Of a stretch of DNA of 64,000 nt, positions 1-11,643 are shown one piece after another. The DNA is taken from the NCBI GenBank assembly GCA_007449985.2, contig VIIQ02000184.1, positions 1 to 64,000 on the forward strand. The letters are read 5' to 3'. Source of the DNA: Desmodesmus armatus. Taxonomy: Eukaryota; Chlorophyta; Chlorophyceae; Sphaeropleales; Scenedesmaceae. The position numbers and the translations under genes were made by a program. The notes beneath the pieces are model-generated. The model searched no databases. It saw only the letters and a list, made by a program, of their open reading frames with translations, and was not told the origin of the DNA. Numbering within the stretch: position 1 is the first letter of the stretch; each line of letters opens with the position of its first letter.

Positions 1-720
1 TGCTGCAGGTCCACATATGCCCTGACATGCGCATGGGGTAGGTGTTGTAGGTCCAGCGGCCTCGTCGCACTGCACAATCCTAGCTAGGATTGCATTCAGC
101 AACGCCTGTGCGACGTTCCACTCTGCCAGCAGCTGCTTGCAGAAGCTTTTCCGGGCAGCTTTCTCCTTTTCTGTCAGCCGTACTTCAACGCAAAACTGCG
201 CCGCCCGAGGTTGGGATCCTCCCTCATCATGGCGTTGTACAGCTGGTGGGGGTGCAGTTGTATTTCTGCATGACACCCTTGACAGCATCAGACTCCACCG
301 TCGCCTGCCGCACTGTGGTGAAGTAGGATATCAGGGTGATGGTGTGTCCTTGCGGGTCTTTGTGTGCAGCCTTCCTGCCTTGATGGCTGTACTAGCTGTT
401 CGGGCATCTTCTCTGCTGCTAAGGACAGGGCGGCCTGTGCGGAGGTTGTCCTCGACGTCACCGTACTCCACAAAGTGGTCCCATCTGCCCTTCAATACAG
501 CTTGGGATCCTCTGCCAGCTTGTCACCACCAAGCTGCTTGCGCACCTTCTTATATAGTCTGCCGGCAAGGCCATAATCCCTGCCGTCGACGAGAGCCTGG
601 GCGCAAGCCACGACGCATGACTTCCTGGTGGCCGGGTGGGTGGCGGTTGTGACCGCTGTGCACAGGCTCCTCCTTAGCTGGTGCCCTGCGCGTGGTTGAA
701 AACAGCAACAGGGTGCATTT
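1..720 (-). pseudogene. DDE transposase, N-terminal exon only, cut by the window edge
   Basis: This is the leftmost copy of the same transposase exon found intact at 7720-6801. Read on the minus strand it carries the basic N-terminal region and the helix-turn-helix part ending in a short R-T-G-R-P motif, as in Tc1/mariner-type DNA-binding domains. Several one-base indels relative to the other copies break the frame. The catalytic part lies beyond the left edge. Confidence 0.6.
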
Positions 721-1996
721 GAAAGCACTGAAGCAGCAGTGCCCAATGGGCTGGGGCTAGGGTTCAAATGGGTTTAATCAGGGGGGTGTCACACATGTGA
801 GACCTTCGAAGGTTGGTTGACTTTCGCCGTTGGTGCAGCTGCTCGCCCGCAAGCTGTGCCAGGCTGCAGTGCTACCTGGGCAGATCTGATCGCACTCACT
901 TGTCACTCGCTCTGCTGCGCTTGTTTTTGCCCATCTTGCTGCAGCGTTCCAGGCAGGCTGGTGTCGCGGACCTGCATATCCGCAGCGGTGCGTGTACCAA
1001 AATGTGTGTTTTTGTGCATTGTGAGAGTCTATCTGGTGCAGCGGGGCCATAGACGCCTCAGCTGACTTCAGACTTGAGCAGATGCTAGTGATGTCTGGCG
1101 CGAAACTTCCAAAGGGCTTGCGTGCAGCTCTCGAAAGCAAAATGAATGACTTATGAATGCTTTAAGAGGACCTGTCAAGCACGTCACACTGGCACTGGCC
1201 TTATCGCGACAAGCCCGCCACACCTGAAAGCTGGCAGTCTCTGCATTGCTTGCTGTTCCTGCTGTGGGCACCGGCTGCTCTCTAGACGCCTGCTGTTCGT
1301 TGAATGCTTGATTTACTACAAACTGACGTTGCTACAGAGGGTGATGTTGATGTAAGCGCGGACCATTGGCCTTTGAACAGGGGTGAAGTTGGCTTGGATG
1401 CTTCCAGGTTGCTTTCCTTGCGCAGCAAATGAACTCGTTTCGTACTCATATTATAGCATTCGGCCTCGAGCATGCCTGGTTGCACAGCTGTGAAAGCACA
1501 GCTGCTAAACAGTGCAATACCAGGCACAGTTGACATGACATAACTCCCAGTAGTGCCTGTCTCAAGCACAATGAGGTAAAGATGGGGCATCTAAGCTGCA
1601 AACTCTCCCACACATACCAGTTTATGTGCAGAATCAATGATTGGACAGCTGCTATGTGTGCTGCCTGCCCAACAGTACACCTGGGTGGGGGCCAGTGGCA
1701 CTTCCAACACCCTCTCTCACACACAACCCTGATAACTACATTGATCAAACTTGCAACAACTACATTGAGGGCTGTGCTTTGAATAAACACAGGCTGCACT
1801 ACATCTTGTTAGCTCAGCGGATGCACTGGCCACAGATCATGAAGACACTGATGCTCACCACAGCAGTGGCTGCAGCTGAACCCTACCCTATAGGTGGCAT
1901 ACCCTAGGAACACACACCCCCATGCGCAGCCATGTGCAGGCTTGGACAGCAAACTGCTGCCATGCTGCTGCTGCATCTGCTGCATGCGCTGACGCC

Positions 1997-4203
1997 TTAG
2001 CGGTCGCCTGCATTCGGCCAGTCGCCGTTGCTGCCATGGTGCTGCTTGCCATCGGATCTGTGAACCACTCATCCTCTCCGGATGCGATAATCCTCACACA
2101 GTGGGCAGCTTGCGCATGTTGCGCTCCACCCCCCGGTGGTACAGCTCCCCCTTCTCAACCTCTTAAACACACCTTGAAGATGCGCCGCAGGGACTCACCC
2201 GAGAACACACCCCATGGCAGCATTCATCAAACACCTTGTCTGTTGCTGCTCCCTTGACTGCACCAATGGAGCTCCACCAGCTGATCAATGTCTGAGCTGT
2301 GGGGGGGGAGCGAAGGCGGCAGCCTTCAGGCAGGGTGATGGTGCCGTAGCGGGACTCGATGATCTTATCCGGGATGTTGGCCTGTATGCGGACGTTGTCC
2401 ATCATGATGATGGGTCCTCACCAGTCACATTCCTAAACTTCTCCACCATCTTGTACAGGTTGTCAGCTACCTCATCAGTAACAGTGCTTGCTGCGTCTGC
2501 TCCATCCTTCCTCTGCAGGTCACGGCATGGCGGAGCAACAGCACGGCAACAGCAAAGGGAGGGAGGCATTGATGAGGAAGGCCTTGGCAGCACATCAACT
2601 GGGGGGGATCAGGGTGAAGAAGCCACACACAGAGCAGTGACGTGGGTGGACCGTGCTGGCAATGAGTATAAGTTGCTCAAGTCAGAGAAGAAGCAGCAGT
2701 TCATGTGGTGCACTACGGAGTGTCGGGACAAGGTGCAACACTTCAAGTTGTGCACCCCTGACGCTGTGCGCAAGCCTGTCGCACTCATGTGCTGCTTCTG
2801 CACTTATGAAAGTGGGGCATGGAGGCTGCTGGCCGTCCTGTTATCCCCCCTGCAGAGTGGAAGTTCATGCAGCTAGTTGCGCAGCAGCAGCAGTCACAGG
2901 AGTGGTGTTGGCAGGTGCACTTGACCGATTGCCATGGTCGCATTGATTTCTACAACTGGAAGCGCGACGTGTATCTACAAGTTGACGATTCTTATCACTT
3001 CAGGATGGTTGCAAGAATAAGGCATTTGAGCGTGATTTCAAGTGCAGCAAGGTATGCTGCGAGCGCCGCCTGGCGCTCGTACGCGCGCATCATGCAGACC
3101 TCGCGGCACCAGATATTGTTATGGCAGCTGTTGAATATGCATCGCAGCATAAGGGTTTGTTTTTACTGCCAGCTACGAGCTTTCTGGCAAGCCTCACATT
3201 GAGAAGCTGTGTGCTGGGGTGGGAGCAGCAGCAGCAACTGCTGCTGATGCCTTGGAAACCAGCTGGTCAATTTGTAACTGTGCTCACCTGGTAGACAAAG
3301 GGCTCTTTGCCTTCTTGCCCAAGCTTGTTGAACCAGCGGAGGATGTGGGTGGTGCCTGTGGTGAGTTCATAGTACACCAAGCCGTTCTTGTCGCTGAAGC
3401 TGGGGTGTGCTGACACGCATATGAAGAAGTGAACTGTCTGCTGCTTGTCCCCCTTGATCGTTGGCAGCGACACGTAGTCGTGCAGGGGGAGGTGCTGCAG
3501 GTCCACATATGCCCTGACATGCGCATGGGTGTAGGTGTTGTATGTCCAGCGGCCCTCGTCGCACTGCACAATCCTAGCTAGGATTGCATTCAGCAACGCC
3601 TGTGCGACGTTCCACTCTGCCAGCAGCTGCTTGCAGAAGCTTTTCCGGGCAGCTTTCTCCTTTCTGTCAGCCGGTACTTCAACGCAAACTGCGCCGCCCG
3701 AGGTTGGGATCCTCCCTCATCATGGCGTTGTACAGCTGGTGGGGTGCAGTTGTATTTCTGCATGACACCCTTGACAGCATCAGACTCCACCGTCGCCTGC
3801 CGCACTGTGGTGAAGTAGGATATCAGGGTGATGGTGTGTCCTTTGCGGGTCTTTGTGTGCAGCCTTCCTGCCTTGATGGCTGTACTAGCTGTTAGGGCAT
3901 CTTCTCTGCTGATAAGGACAGGGCGGCCTGTGCGGAGGTTGTCCTCGACGTCACCGTACTCCACAAAGTGTCCCATCTGCCCTTCAATACAGGCTTGGGA
4001 TCCTCTGCCAGCTTGTCACCACCAAGCTGCTTGCGCACCTTCTTATATAGTCTGCCGGCAAGGCCATAATCGACCTTGCCGTCGACGAGAGCCTGGGCGC
4101 AAGCCACGACGCATGACTTCCTGGTGGCCGGGGTGTGGCGGTTGTGACCGCTGTGCACAGGCTCCTCCTTAGCTGGTGCCCTGCGCGTGGTTGAAAACAG
4201 CAA
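1997..4203 (-). pseudogene. DDE transposase, tandem copy A, frame broken by small indels
   Basis: This is a second copy of the minus-strand transposase described at 5499-7720, with the same exon structure. Exon 1 runs from about 4203 to 3288, the intron from 3287 to 2513 (GTGAGC donor, CTGCAG acceptor), and exon 2 from 2512 to a TAA at 1997-1999. The motifs match copy B: R-T-G-R-P after the helix-turn-helix, first Asp in Y-V-D-L-Q, second Asp in M-M-D-N, and Glu in D-Q-L-V-E-H. Extra one-base indels, mostly in homopolymers, interrupt the frame more often than in copy B. Either this copy is decaying or the assembly was less well polished here. Confidence 0.7.
2527..3277 (+). pseudogene. Antisense intronic ORF, nuclease-like, copy A
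   Basis: This is the same ORF as at 6036-6790. This copy keeps the seven-G run near 2601 that the reading frame from the ATG at 2527 needs. It has lost single bases further on (near 2628, 2819, 3004 and 3155), so it is not open. It lies wholly inside the minus-strand transposase intron 3287-2513. The two copies are broken at different places, so an intact parent of about 250 residues can be inferred. Confidence 0.6.
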
Positions 4204-5498
4204 CAGGGTGCATTTGAAAGCACTGAAGCAGCAGTGCCCAATGGGCTGGGGCTAGGGTTCAAATGGGGTTTAATCAGGGGGTGGTCACACATGTGAGACC
4301 TTCAAGGTTGGTTGACTTTCGCCGTTGGTGCAGCTGCTCGCCCGCAAGCTGTGCCAGGCTGCAGTGCTACCTGGGCAGATCTGATCGCACTCACTTGTCA
4401 CTCGCTCTGCTGCGCTTGTTTTTGCCCATCTTGCTGCAGCGTTCCAGGCAGGCTGGTGTCGCGGACCTGCATAATCCGCAGCGGTGCGTGTACCAAAATG
4501 TGTGTTTTTGTGCATTGTGAGAGTCTATCTGGTGCAGCGGGGCCATAGACGCCTCAGCTGACTTCAGACTTGAGCAGATGCTAGTGATGTCTGGCGCGAA
4601 ACTTCCAAAGGGCTTGCGTGCAGCTCTCGAAAGCAAAATGAATGACTTATGAATGCTTTAAGAGGACCTGTCAAGCACGTCACACTGGCACTGGCCTTAT
4701 CGCGACAAGCCCGCCACACCTGGAAAGCTGGCAGTCTCTGCAGATTGCTTGCTGTTCCTGCTGTGGGCACCGGCTGCTCTCTAGACGCCTGCTGTTCGTT
4801 GAATGCTTGATTTACTACAAACTGACGTTGCTACAGAGGGTGATGTTGATGTAAGCGCGGACCATTGGCCTTTGAACAGGGGTGAAGTTGGCTTGGATGC
4901 TTCCAGGTTGCTTTCCTTGCGCAGCAAATGAACTCGTTTCGTACTCAATATTATAGCATTCGGCCTCGAGCATGCCTGGTTGCACAGCTGTGAAAGCACA
5001 GCTGCTAACAGTGCAATACCAGGCACAGTTGACATGACATAACTCCCAGTAGTGCCTGTCTCAAGCACAATGAGGTAAAGATGGGGCATCTAAGCTGCAA
5101 ACTCTCTCCACACATACCAGTTTATGTGACAGAATCAATGATTGGACAGCTGCTATGTGTGCTGCCTGCCCAACAGTACACCTGGGTGGGGGCCAGTGGC
5201 ACTTCCAACACCCTCTCTCACACACAACCCTGATAACTACATTGATCAAACTTGCAACAACTACATTGAGGGCTGTGCTTTGAATAAACACAGGCTGCAC
5301 TACATCTTGTTAGCTCAGCGGATGCACTGGCCACAGATCATGAAGACACTGATGCTCACCACAGCAGTGGCTGCAGCTGAACCCTAAACCCTATAGGTGG
5401 CATACCCTAGGAACACACACCCCATGCGCAGCCATGTGCAGGCTTGGACAGCAAACTGCTGCCATGCTGCTGCTGCATCTGCTGCATGCGCTGACGCC

Positions 5499-7720
5499 TT
5501 AGCGGTCGCCTGCATTCGGCCAGTCGCCGTTGCTGCCATGGTGCTGCTTGCCATCTGGATCTGTGAACCACTCATCCTCTCCGGATGCGATAATCCTCAA
5601 CACAGTGGGCAGCTTGCGCATGTTGCGCTCCACCCCCCGTGGTACAGCTCCCCCTTCTCAAACCTCTTAACACACCCTTGAAGATGCGCCGCAGGGACTC
5701 ACCCGAGAACACAACCCCATGGCAGCATTCATCAAACACCTTGTCTGTTGCTGCTCCCTTGACTGCACCAATGGAGTGCTCCACCAGCTGATCAATGTCT
5801 GAGCTGTGGGGGGGGAAGCGAAGGCGGCAGCCTTCAGGCAGGGTGATGGTGCCGTAGCGGGACTCGATGATCTTATCCGGGATGTTGGCCTGTATGCGGA
5901 CGTTGTCCATCATGATGATGGGGTCCTCACCAGTCACATTCCTAAACTTCTCCACCATCTTGTACAGGTTGTCAGCTACCTCATCAGTAACAGTGCTTGC
6001 TGCGTCTGCTCCATCCTTCCTCTGCAGGTCACGGCATGGCGGAGCAACAGCACGGCAACAGCAAAGGGAGGGAGGCATTGATGAGGAAGGCCTTGGCAGC
6101 ACATCAACTGGGGGGATCAGGGTGAAGAAGCCACACAACAGAGCAGTGACGTGGGTGGACCGTGCTGGCAATGAGTATAAGTTGCTCAAGTCAGAGAAGA
6201 AGCAGCAGTTCATGTGGTGCACTACGGAGTGTCGGGACAAGGTGCAACACTTCAAGTTGTGCACCCCTGACGCTGTGCGCAAGCCTGTCGCACTCATGTG
6301 CTGCTTCTGCACTTATGAAAGTGGGGCATGGGAGGCTGCTGGCCGTCCTGTTATCCCCCCTGCAGAGTGGAAGTTCATGCAGCTAGTTGCGCAGCAGCAG
6401 CAGTCACAGGAGTGGTGTTGGCAGGTGCACTTGACCGATTGCCATGGTCGCATTGATTTCTACAACTGGAAGCGCGACGTGTATCTACAAGTTGACGATT
6501 CTTATCACTTCAGGGATGGTTGCAAGAATAAGGCATTTGAGCGTGATTTCAAGTGCAGCAAGGTATGCTGCGAGCGCCGCCTGGCGCTCGTACGCGCGCA
6601 TCATGCAGACCTCGCGGCACCAGATATTGTTATGGCAGCTGTTGAATATGCATCGCAGCATAAGGGTGTTGTTTTTACTGCCAGCTACGAGCTTTCTGGC
6701 AAGCCTCACATTGAGAAGCTGTGTGCTGGGGTGGGAGCAGCAGCAGCAACTGCTGCTGATGCCTTTGGAAACCAGCTGGTCAATTTGTAACTGTGCTCAC
6801 CTGGTAGACAAAGGGCTCTTTGCCTTCTTGCCCAAGCTTGTTGAACCAGCGGAGGATGTGGGTGGTGCCTGTGGTGAGTTCATAGTACACCAAGCCGTTC
6901 TTGTCGCTGAAGCTGGGGTGTGCTGACACGCATATGAAGAAGTGAACTGTCTGCTGCTTGTCCCCCTTGATCGTTGGCAGCGACACGTAGTCGTGCAGGG
7001 GGAGGTGCTGCAGGTCCACATATGCCCTGACATGCGCATGGGTGTAGGTGTTGTATGTCCAGCGGCCCTCGTCGCACTGCACAATCCTAGCTAGGATTGC
7101 ATTCAGCAACGCCTGTGCGACGTTCCACTCTGCCAGCAGCTGCTTGCAGAAGCTTTTCCGGGCAGCTTTCTCCTTTTCTGTCAGCCGTACTTCAACGCAA
7201 AACTGCGCCGCCCGAGGTTGGGATCCTCCCTCATCATGGCGTTGTACAGCTGGTGGGGGGTGCAGTTGTATTTCTGCATGACACCCTTGACAGCATCAGA
7301 CTCCACCGTCGCCTGCCGCACTGTGGTGAAGTAGGATATCAGGGTGATGGTGTGTCCTTTGCGGGTCTTTGTGTGCAGCCTTCCTGCCTTGATGGCTGTA
7401 CTAGCTGTTAGGGCATCTTCTCTGCTGCTAAGGACAGGGCGGCCTGTGCGGAGGTTGTCCTCGACGTCACCGTACTCCACAAAGTGGTCCCATCTGCCCT
7501 TCAATACAGGCTTGGGATCCTCTGCCAGCTTGTCACCACCAAGCTGCTTGCGCACCTTCTTATATAGTCTGCCGGCAAGGCCATAATCGACCTTGCCGTC
7601 GACGAGAGCCTGGGCGCAAGCCACGACGCATGACTTCCTGGTGGCCGGGGTGTGGCGGTTGTGACCGCTGTGCACAGGCTCCTCCTTAGCTGGTGCCCTG
7701 CGCGTGGTTGAAAACAGCAA
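5499..7720 (-). CDS. DDE transposase (Tc1/IS630-like), tandem copy B, one intron
   Basis: The product is a cut-and-paste transposase of the RNase H-fold DDE class. Exon 1 (about 7720-6801) has a Lys/Arg-rich start and a helix-turn-helix region ending in R-T-G-R-P. It then has the first catalytic Asp in Y-V-D-L-Q, followed by strands ending near I-L-R-W-F. The intron 6800-6022 has a GTGAGC donor and a CTGCAG acceptor, and both junctions are in phase 0. Exon 2 (6021-5499) has the second Asp in M-M-D-N and the Glu in P-P-H-S-S-D-I-D-Q-L-V-E-H, matching the usual PPxSxDLNxIE pattern. Total length is about 480 residues. There are one-base frame breaks near 7185 and 5650, which may be sequencing errors. 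No ATG is visible at the 5' end (a TAG lies upstream in frame), so the start is unresolved. The subfamily is uncertain. Confidence 0.72.
6022..6800 (-). other. Spliceosomal intron of the transposase, occupied by an antisense ORF
   Basis: On the minus strand this segment begins GTGAGC and ends CTGCAG, and the exons on either side join in phase 0. The plus-strand ORF 6036-6790 fits within it, with about 10-14 nt left at each side. The same arrangement is present in copy A (3287-2513). Confidence 0.7.
6036..6790 (+). pseudogene. Nuclease-like protein encoded antisense inside the transposase intron, copy B
   Basis: From the ATG at 6036 a protein of about 250 residues is readable if one missing G in the six-G run near 6110 is allowed; copy A has seven. 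The N-terminus is basic. Next come clustered cysteines (C-T-T-E-C, then C-C-F-C) that look like a zinc-binding module. After these comes D-F-Y-N-W, about eight residues, then L-Q-V-D-D-S-Y-H-F, and later a K-V-C-C-E-R-R-L-A-L-V-R stretch. The pattern strand, then (E/Q)-x-D-x-x-x-H, then an Arg-rich helix ending in a valine-arginine strand resembles the Vsr/DUF559 branch of PD-(D/E)XK nucleases. A Gln stands where the usual Glu is expected. The family call is inference; it could be an unrelated zinc protein. Confidence 0.5.
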
Positions 7721-7822
7721 CAGGGTGCATTTGAAAGCACTGAAGCAGCAGTGCCCAATGGGCTGGGGCTAGGGTTCAAATGGGGTTTAATCAGGGGGGT
7801 GGTCACACATGTGAGACCTTCA

Positions 7823-8483
7823 GTTCGGCAGAAGTAAGCCAGGTGGAAGGTCACCGCTGCTGTCTTGGTCGACAAGTGCAGAGAAATGCTTTTCCGTAAC
7901 AAAGAATCCCTATGGGGCCCTGCTAGGGCGCAACTGGGCCCTTTTGCCCCATGGCAGTTCGGACGACATTATGGCCGTTGAATGAGAAAGTGAGGTTTGC
8001 GTTCAAAGCTCCAGAGCAGCTTACAGCTGGATAGAGCAATCAAGATTTGAATCCCAGGGGCATATGTGCCTGTGTGTTGCCTGATCAGCGCTGGGTTGTG
8101 AGCTGCTGCTGTTGCCTTGTTGTGAGACAGTTTGTTGGAGACTGAGACAGCCTGGCCTCGCTGCTGCTGTTGGCGTTCAAAAAGCTGCTTGAGAGTCAGC
8201 TCCCTGCTGGTGCGTGGGTGGGTGCACAAGCCATGCAGCTGCTGTTACAGCATGTTGTTGAGGCAGCAGCTGCTGGTCCCCTCCTGGCCATTTTCAGCTG
8301 ACAGACCCCATTTTTCACATGCAGCTGCTGTGCAGACACTCAAGGCAAGCACTGCAGCTGCCTGTACGATCTGGTAGGTACTTGTTAGCCCTAGCCAGCT
8401 GTGTGTAGACCCCTCCCATCTGTCCCTGCATTTCAAGCCTGTGGTCCCAGTGACGGTCTGACTACTTGCTGCCAAAGCGCGCG
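7823..8483. other. Unique spacer without a recognisable gene
   Basis: This follows the point where the tandem array ends. Both strands contain only short open frames without recognisable motifs, and there are CTG-rich stretches. I see no RNA gene here. Confidence 0.4.
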
Positions 8484-9460
8484 CAGGCAATAAATGTGTT
8501 GGGAAGCGCCCATACTGACTTATCAACAAGGACAAAGATTTCAGTAAGTATAATACACAACCAGGGGCCTGGCTTTTGAGGCCCTCAGAGTTGTTACCTG
8601 GCAGCGGAATCGTCGCCAGCCACAACAATGGCTGAAACGCGACGCTGGAGCGCCATGTACAGGCTGAAATAGGCACCAATGTACCTGCCATTGCATTCAG
8701 GATGTTGGTACGGTAAGGCAGACACCCATGTGGGCACCAAACCCTCCACAGCAGCACACCTGAAGGTAGCACTAACAAACGTGTTGCAGAGTAGGCTTCT
8801 TGCGATGATGCGGCTTTCGGTAATGATATTGCGCCTTAGGCACCCATCTGCACCTTTCCCTGGGGCAGGAGTGCTGTTCTCATGCAGCACAGCTGCACAG
8901 CAGCCCAAGGATCTGTGGCAGCTCAATTGGCAGCTCTGCCCCATGTGGGCACCAGCTGTGCTGCCACACAACCAAAAAAACTCACCCTCCAGCAAAAGCA
9001 CTGTGGACTAGCAGTGCGGCATCTTGGCCGGGCCACAGCGGTTTTCACCGCGGACAATGCAGCAGTGATTCAAGCACCAAGCACCAGTCCCTTACACTTA
9101 GTCTGCTGCTCATGAATTGTGGGATACAGGGATGTCAATGCATGGTTCAATCGTTCAGCGTGCGCTTGCTGTCAAGCAGACATCCCATGTGGGTACCAAC
9201 CCTCCAATTACATCCAAATCCCAGACAGCAGCAGAGGGGTGTTGCGACAGGCAGAGGGTGGTCGCCAACGCTGGCGCAGTCAATGCAAGTATTTTTATAG
9301 TGCATCAATCTTTGTTACTGTGTCAGGGGTGCTGTGTTCTTGCAGCACAGCAGCCGAAAGCACTGGCAGCACAATAGAAACAAAAGCAGGCCATACTCCA
9401 CCGTCACCCATAGCAGTGCTATGTCAAACCTTTCACCACTGCTTCTCATAGGCTTCTTCT
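8484..9460 (+). repeat. Dispersed repeat family, copy 1
   Basis: This is similar along most of its length to 18258-19250 in the same orientation. Both share the opening gcaggcaataaat, the block acaaccaggggcctggc, and the block tctgctgctcatgaa. A short word, catgtgggcacca, recurs several times in each copy about 200-240 bp apart, so the family has internal sub-repeats. No coding motif is recognised, and a non-autonomous element is likely. Confidence 0.7.
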
Positions 9461-9599
9461 TCCACCTGGACAGCAAGTGACTATTTGTGCAAGCTTGGCT
9501 TGGCTGGAGCCACAGTAGCTGGCCTGCATCTGGCCCACACGAAATTCAATGCTGCAGCTGCTGTTGCAAACATCCGACGGTACTTATTGACACATAGTG

Positions 9600-9835
9600 C
9601 CGATGGAAGTCTGGAATTGTCTAGAATCCCAGTGGAATTGTCTTTTGCCTTGGACTGGAATTCTGCCAACATTCCAGTGGAACAGGCTCTAAATAGAATA
9701 GAATCCACAAATAGAATCCTGTGGAATTCCATTAGAACTGGAACACTGTGATTCTGTTCCAGTTCCACCCACCCTACCCCCCCCCCCAGGTTCCAGGGGT
9801 TCCTTCCATCCCACATTCCAAAAGGGGTACCAGGA
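9600..9835. repeat. GGAATT-rich stretch and an inverted minisatellite monomer
   Basis: The segment has many ggaatt/gaattcc words. At about 9745-9830 the reverse complement reads as ggaatgtgggatggaagg, then a run of Gs. This closely matches one monomer of the G-rich minisatellite at 12500-13085, in opposite orientation. Confidence 0.55.
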
Positions 9836-9859
9836 GGTACCAGGAGTCACTGTCGACTC

Positions 9860-10651
9860 TGTCAAGAGCATCACTATCACCAAAGAGGGAGTGCTGCAAG
9901 CCGCCCTGCGGTATCAGGCGGCTCATTGGCATGCGGTCATTGCCGCTAGCAACGACCCTAGAGAAGGTGTATCAGATGGCACCCATGTTAGGACGCATGC
10001 TGCTTGGGTGCATGAGTTGGATGCAGATACAGTCCACAGTAGGGACAATGCTCCCAAGTTTCTGCACTTGTGTTTGCCTAGGGGGGTCCTTCGATGCTTA
10101 GGGCGGTACCGGCTTGGTGGGCACCACCTATATGGGCGCTTGCACGGGCCAGGTGCCGAGGAACGCGGGCGCTCATGCCCACTGTGCAGTGGCAGGGGTT
10201 GCGGCCCGAGTGGCCTGCCACTATGCTGACTAGGTGCGGGGGTGATAGGCCAGAAGACTTGCAGCACTTTATTTGGGAATGCCCAGCGTATGACCACATC
10301 CGGGACAAATATGCCTCGTTGTTTGCATTCAGTGTGACCAACTCCGCTCAGCAGTGCATGCAGAGTGTATTTGGTGCTCCTCAGCAGCGTCAGCTGGCCC
10401 ACTGTGTCGCGGCCATGGACGTATACAGGCGCTACCTGTTGGGGAAAGGTAACCTGTTTGGAGTCCGCCCTGCGCTGCAGCCCTTGGGTTATGTGGCCGC
10501 CATGCCATACCCAGCTTGCTTGCGGCGCAGGGTCAGCCCATCAACAATGGGCTCAGTAGATGTGTTGGGAGTCGCGGTAGGGGCACTTGTAGTTGCCACC
10601 CTGTGGGTACTGCTTTGCGTGTTAGCTCAGAAGGTGTTGTGCTGGCTTTGA
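9860..10651 (+). pseudogene. 3' end of a non-LTR retrotransposon ORF2, frameshifted
   Basis: Two overlapping frames give L-G-R-Y-R-L-G-G-H-H-L-Y-G-R-L-H, then C-P-L-C, and in the next frame P-E-D-L-Q-H-F-I-W-E-C-P-A-Y. This is the C-P-x-C ... E-x-x-x-H-x-x-x-x-C zinc-knuckle pattern (zf-RVT) at the C-terminus of many LINE reverse transcriptases. The reverse transcriptase domain is absent and at least one frameshift lies near 10200, so this is a 5'-truncated dead copy. A hydrophobic tail (about 10562-10650) follows the zinc knuckle. It is a different LINE from the one at 19-26 kb. Confidence 0.6.
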
Positions 10652-11640
10652 TGTGTTAGTTGTACAACAGTGTTTCTGATATGCTTGAAGGACTGATCCA
10701 TGTGTGTGCGTGCACGGTATGTGTAGACTGCAGATTTACAACTGAGTCTTGAAAGCACGATACTATACTCGGTGTGTGTGGCAGTTGCCATGTCTGTGTG
10801 TTTTTTTTTGGGGGCTGGTCTTGTCTGACGTGTCTTTGCAGGTTCCCTCGGTTCAGGTGTGCGTCTTTGGCTTACCCAGTCGATCAAGTGTAGAGAGTAC
10901 CGCTTTGCGGTGAAAGTATCTACTTGTAACAACCTCCCCCCCCCCCCCCCCCCCCCCCCAAAAAAGTCTCGGAACCCTCGATCTGCGCGTAGAGTGTCTG
11001 TTCGATTAATTGTTACATCAAGAATCTATTTTGCGTTAAATCAACGCCGTTTTTGAGAATCCCTGTTGCCCACGCACACAGCAGCAGCAGTACTGCTTGA
11101 TCAGCAGTTGTACTCGATTTCTTGGAAAGAGCTCACATCCCTGCACAAACACATTCACGTTTGTGAAGGAGCTTCGAAATTGTCACACGTCCAGCCTGCC
11201 AGGCAGCTTCAGCGAGCAGGAGGGCCAGCACAGTAGCCAGCACAGGAGTCAGCAGAAGCGCCAGCAGGAGTACCAGCAGGAGAGCCAGCTGGGAGGCCAT
11301 GAGCTTAGTAGGAGAGGCATCAGCAGCAGCAGATCCAGCACATAATTCCTGTGTTGCAGCCTATCTGGCTCCCGTGCTGCTGGTGTAGACACTGGCTGAC
11401 CATCATCCTGGCTTCATCCACAATGTCCTGGCTTCTCAAGTTGGCCCCAAGACACCCCTGTTCCCTGTGAGGCCCTGTGAGGAGGACTACCAGCGAGCTG
11501 GACTGCTGTGCGTCCTGTGGTAAGGCACCAGTTGGTTTGCTTTCTGTCTGGCGTGTGTGCACAAGCACAAGAACTGAGTCAGTTTTGGCAGATTCAGGGT
11601 CTGTGCCCACCCACTTGTGTGCTGATGAATGCCAGCGGAG
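10652..11640. other. Non-coding stretch with homopolymers
   Basis: It contains a T run then a G run near 10800, a run of 24 C at 10936-10959 followed by six A, and at 11200-11340 a Gln/Ser-coding low-complexity patch (cagcag and agcagg words). I recognise no gene. Confidence 0.4.
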
Positions 11641-11643
11641 CCA

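Larger units (their letters stand above)
1..7822. repeat. Tandem array of a 3.5-kb transposon unit, about 2.2 copies
   Basis: The sequence starting at base 1 recurs at 3493 and again at 7006, giving units 1-3492, 3493-7005 and a partial third unit 7006-7822. Similarity stops after the shared word gtgagacctt at about 7820, where unique DNA begins. Each unit holds a minus-strand DDE transposase and a plus-strand ORF inside its intron. Roughly 1.2 kb per unit (about 805-1996 and 4300-5498) has no recognisable gene. Differences between copies are mostly one-base insertions or deletions in homopolymers. I see no obvious terminal inverted repeats, so the true element ends are undefined. Confidence 0.9.
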
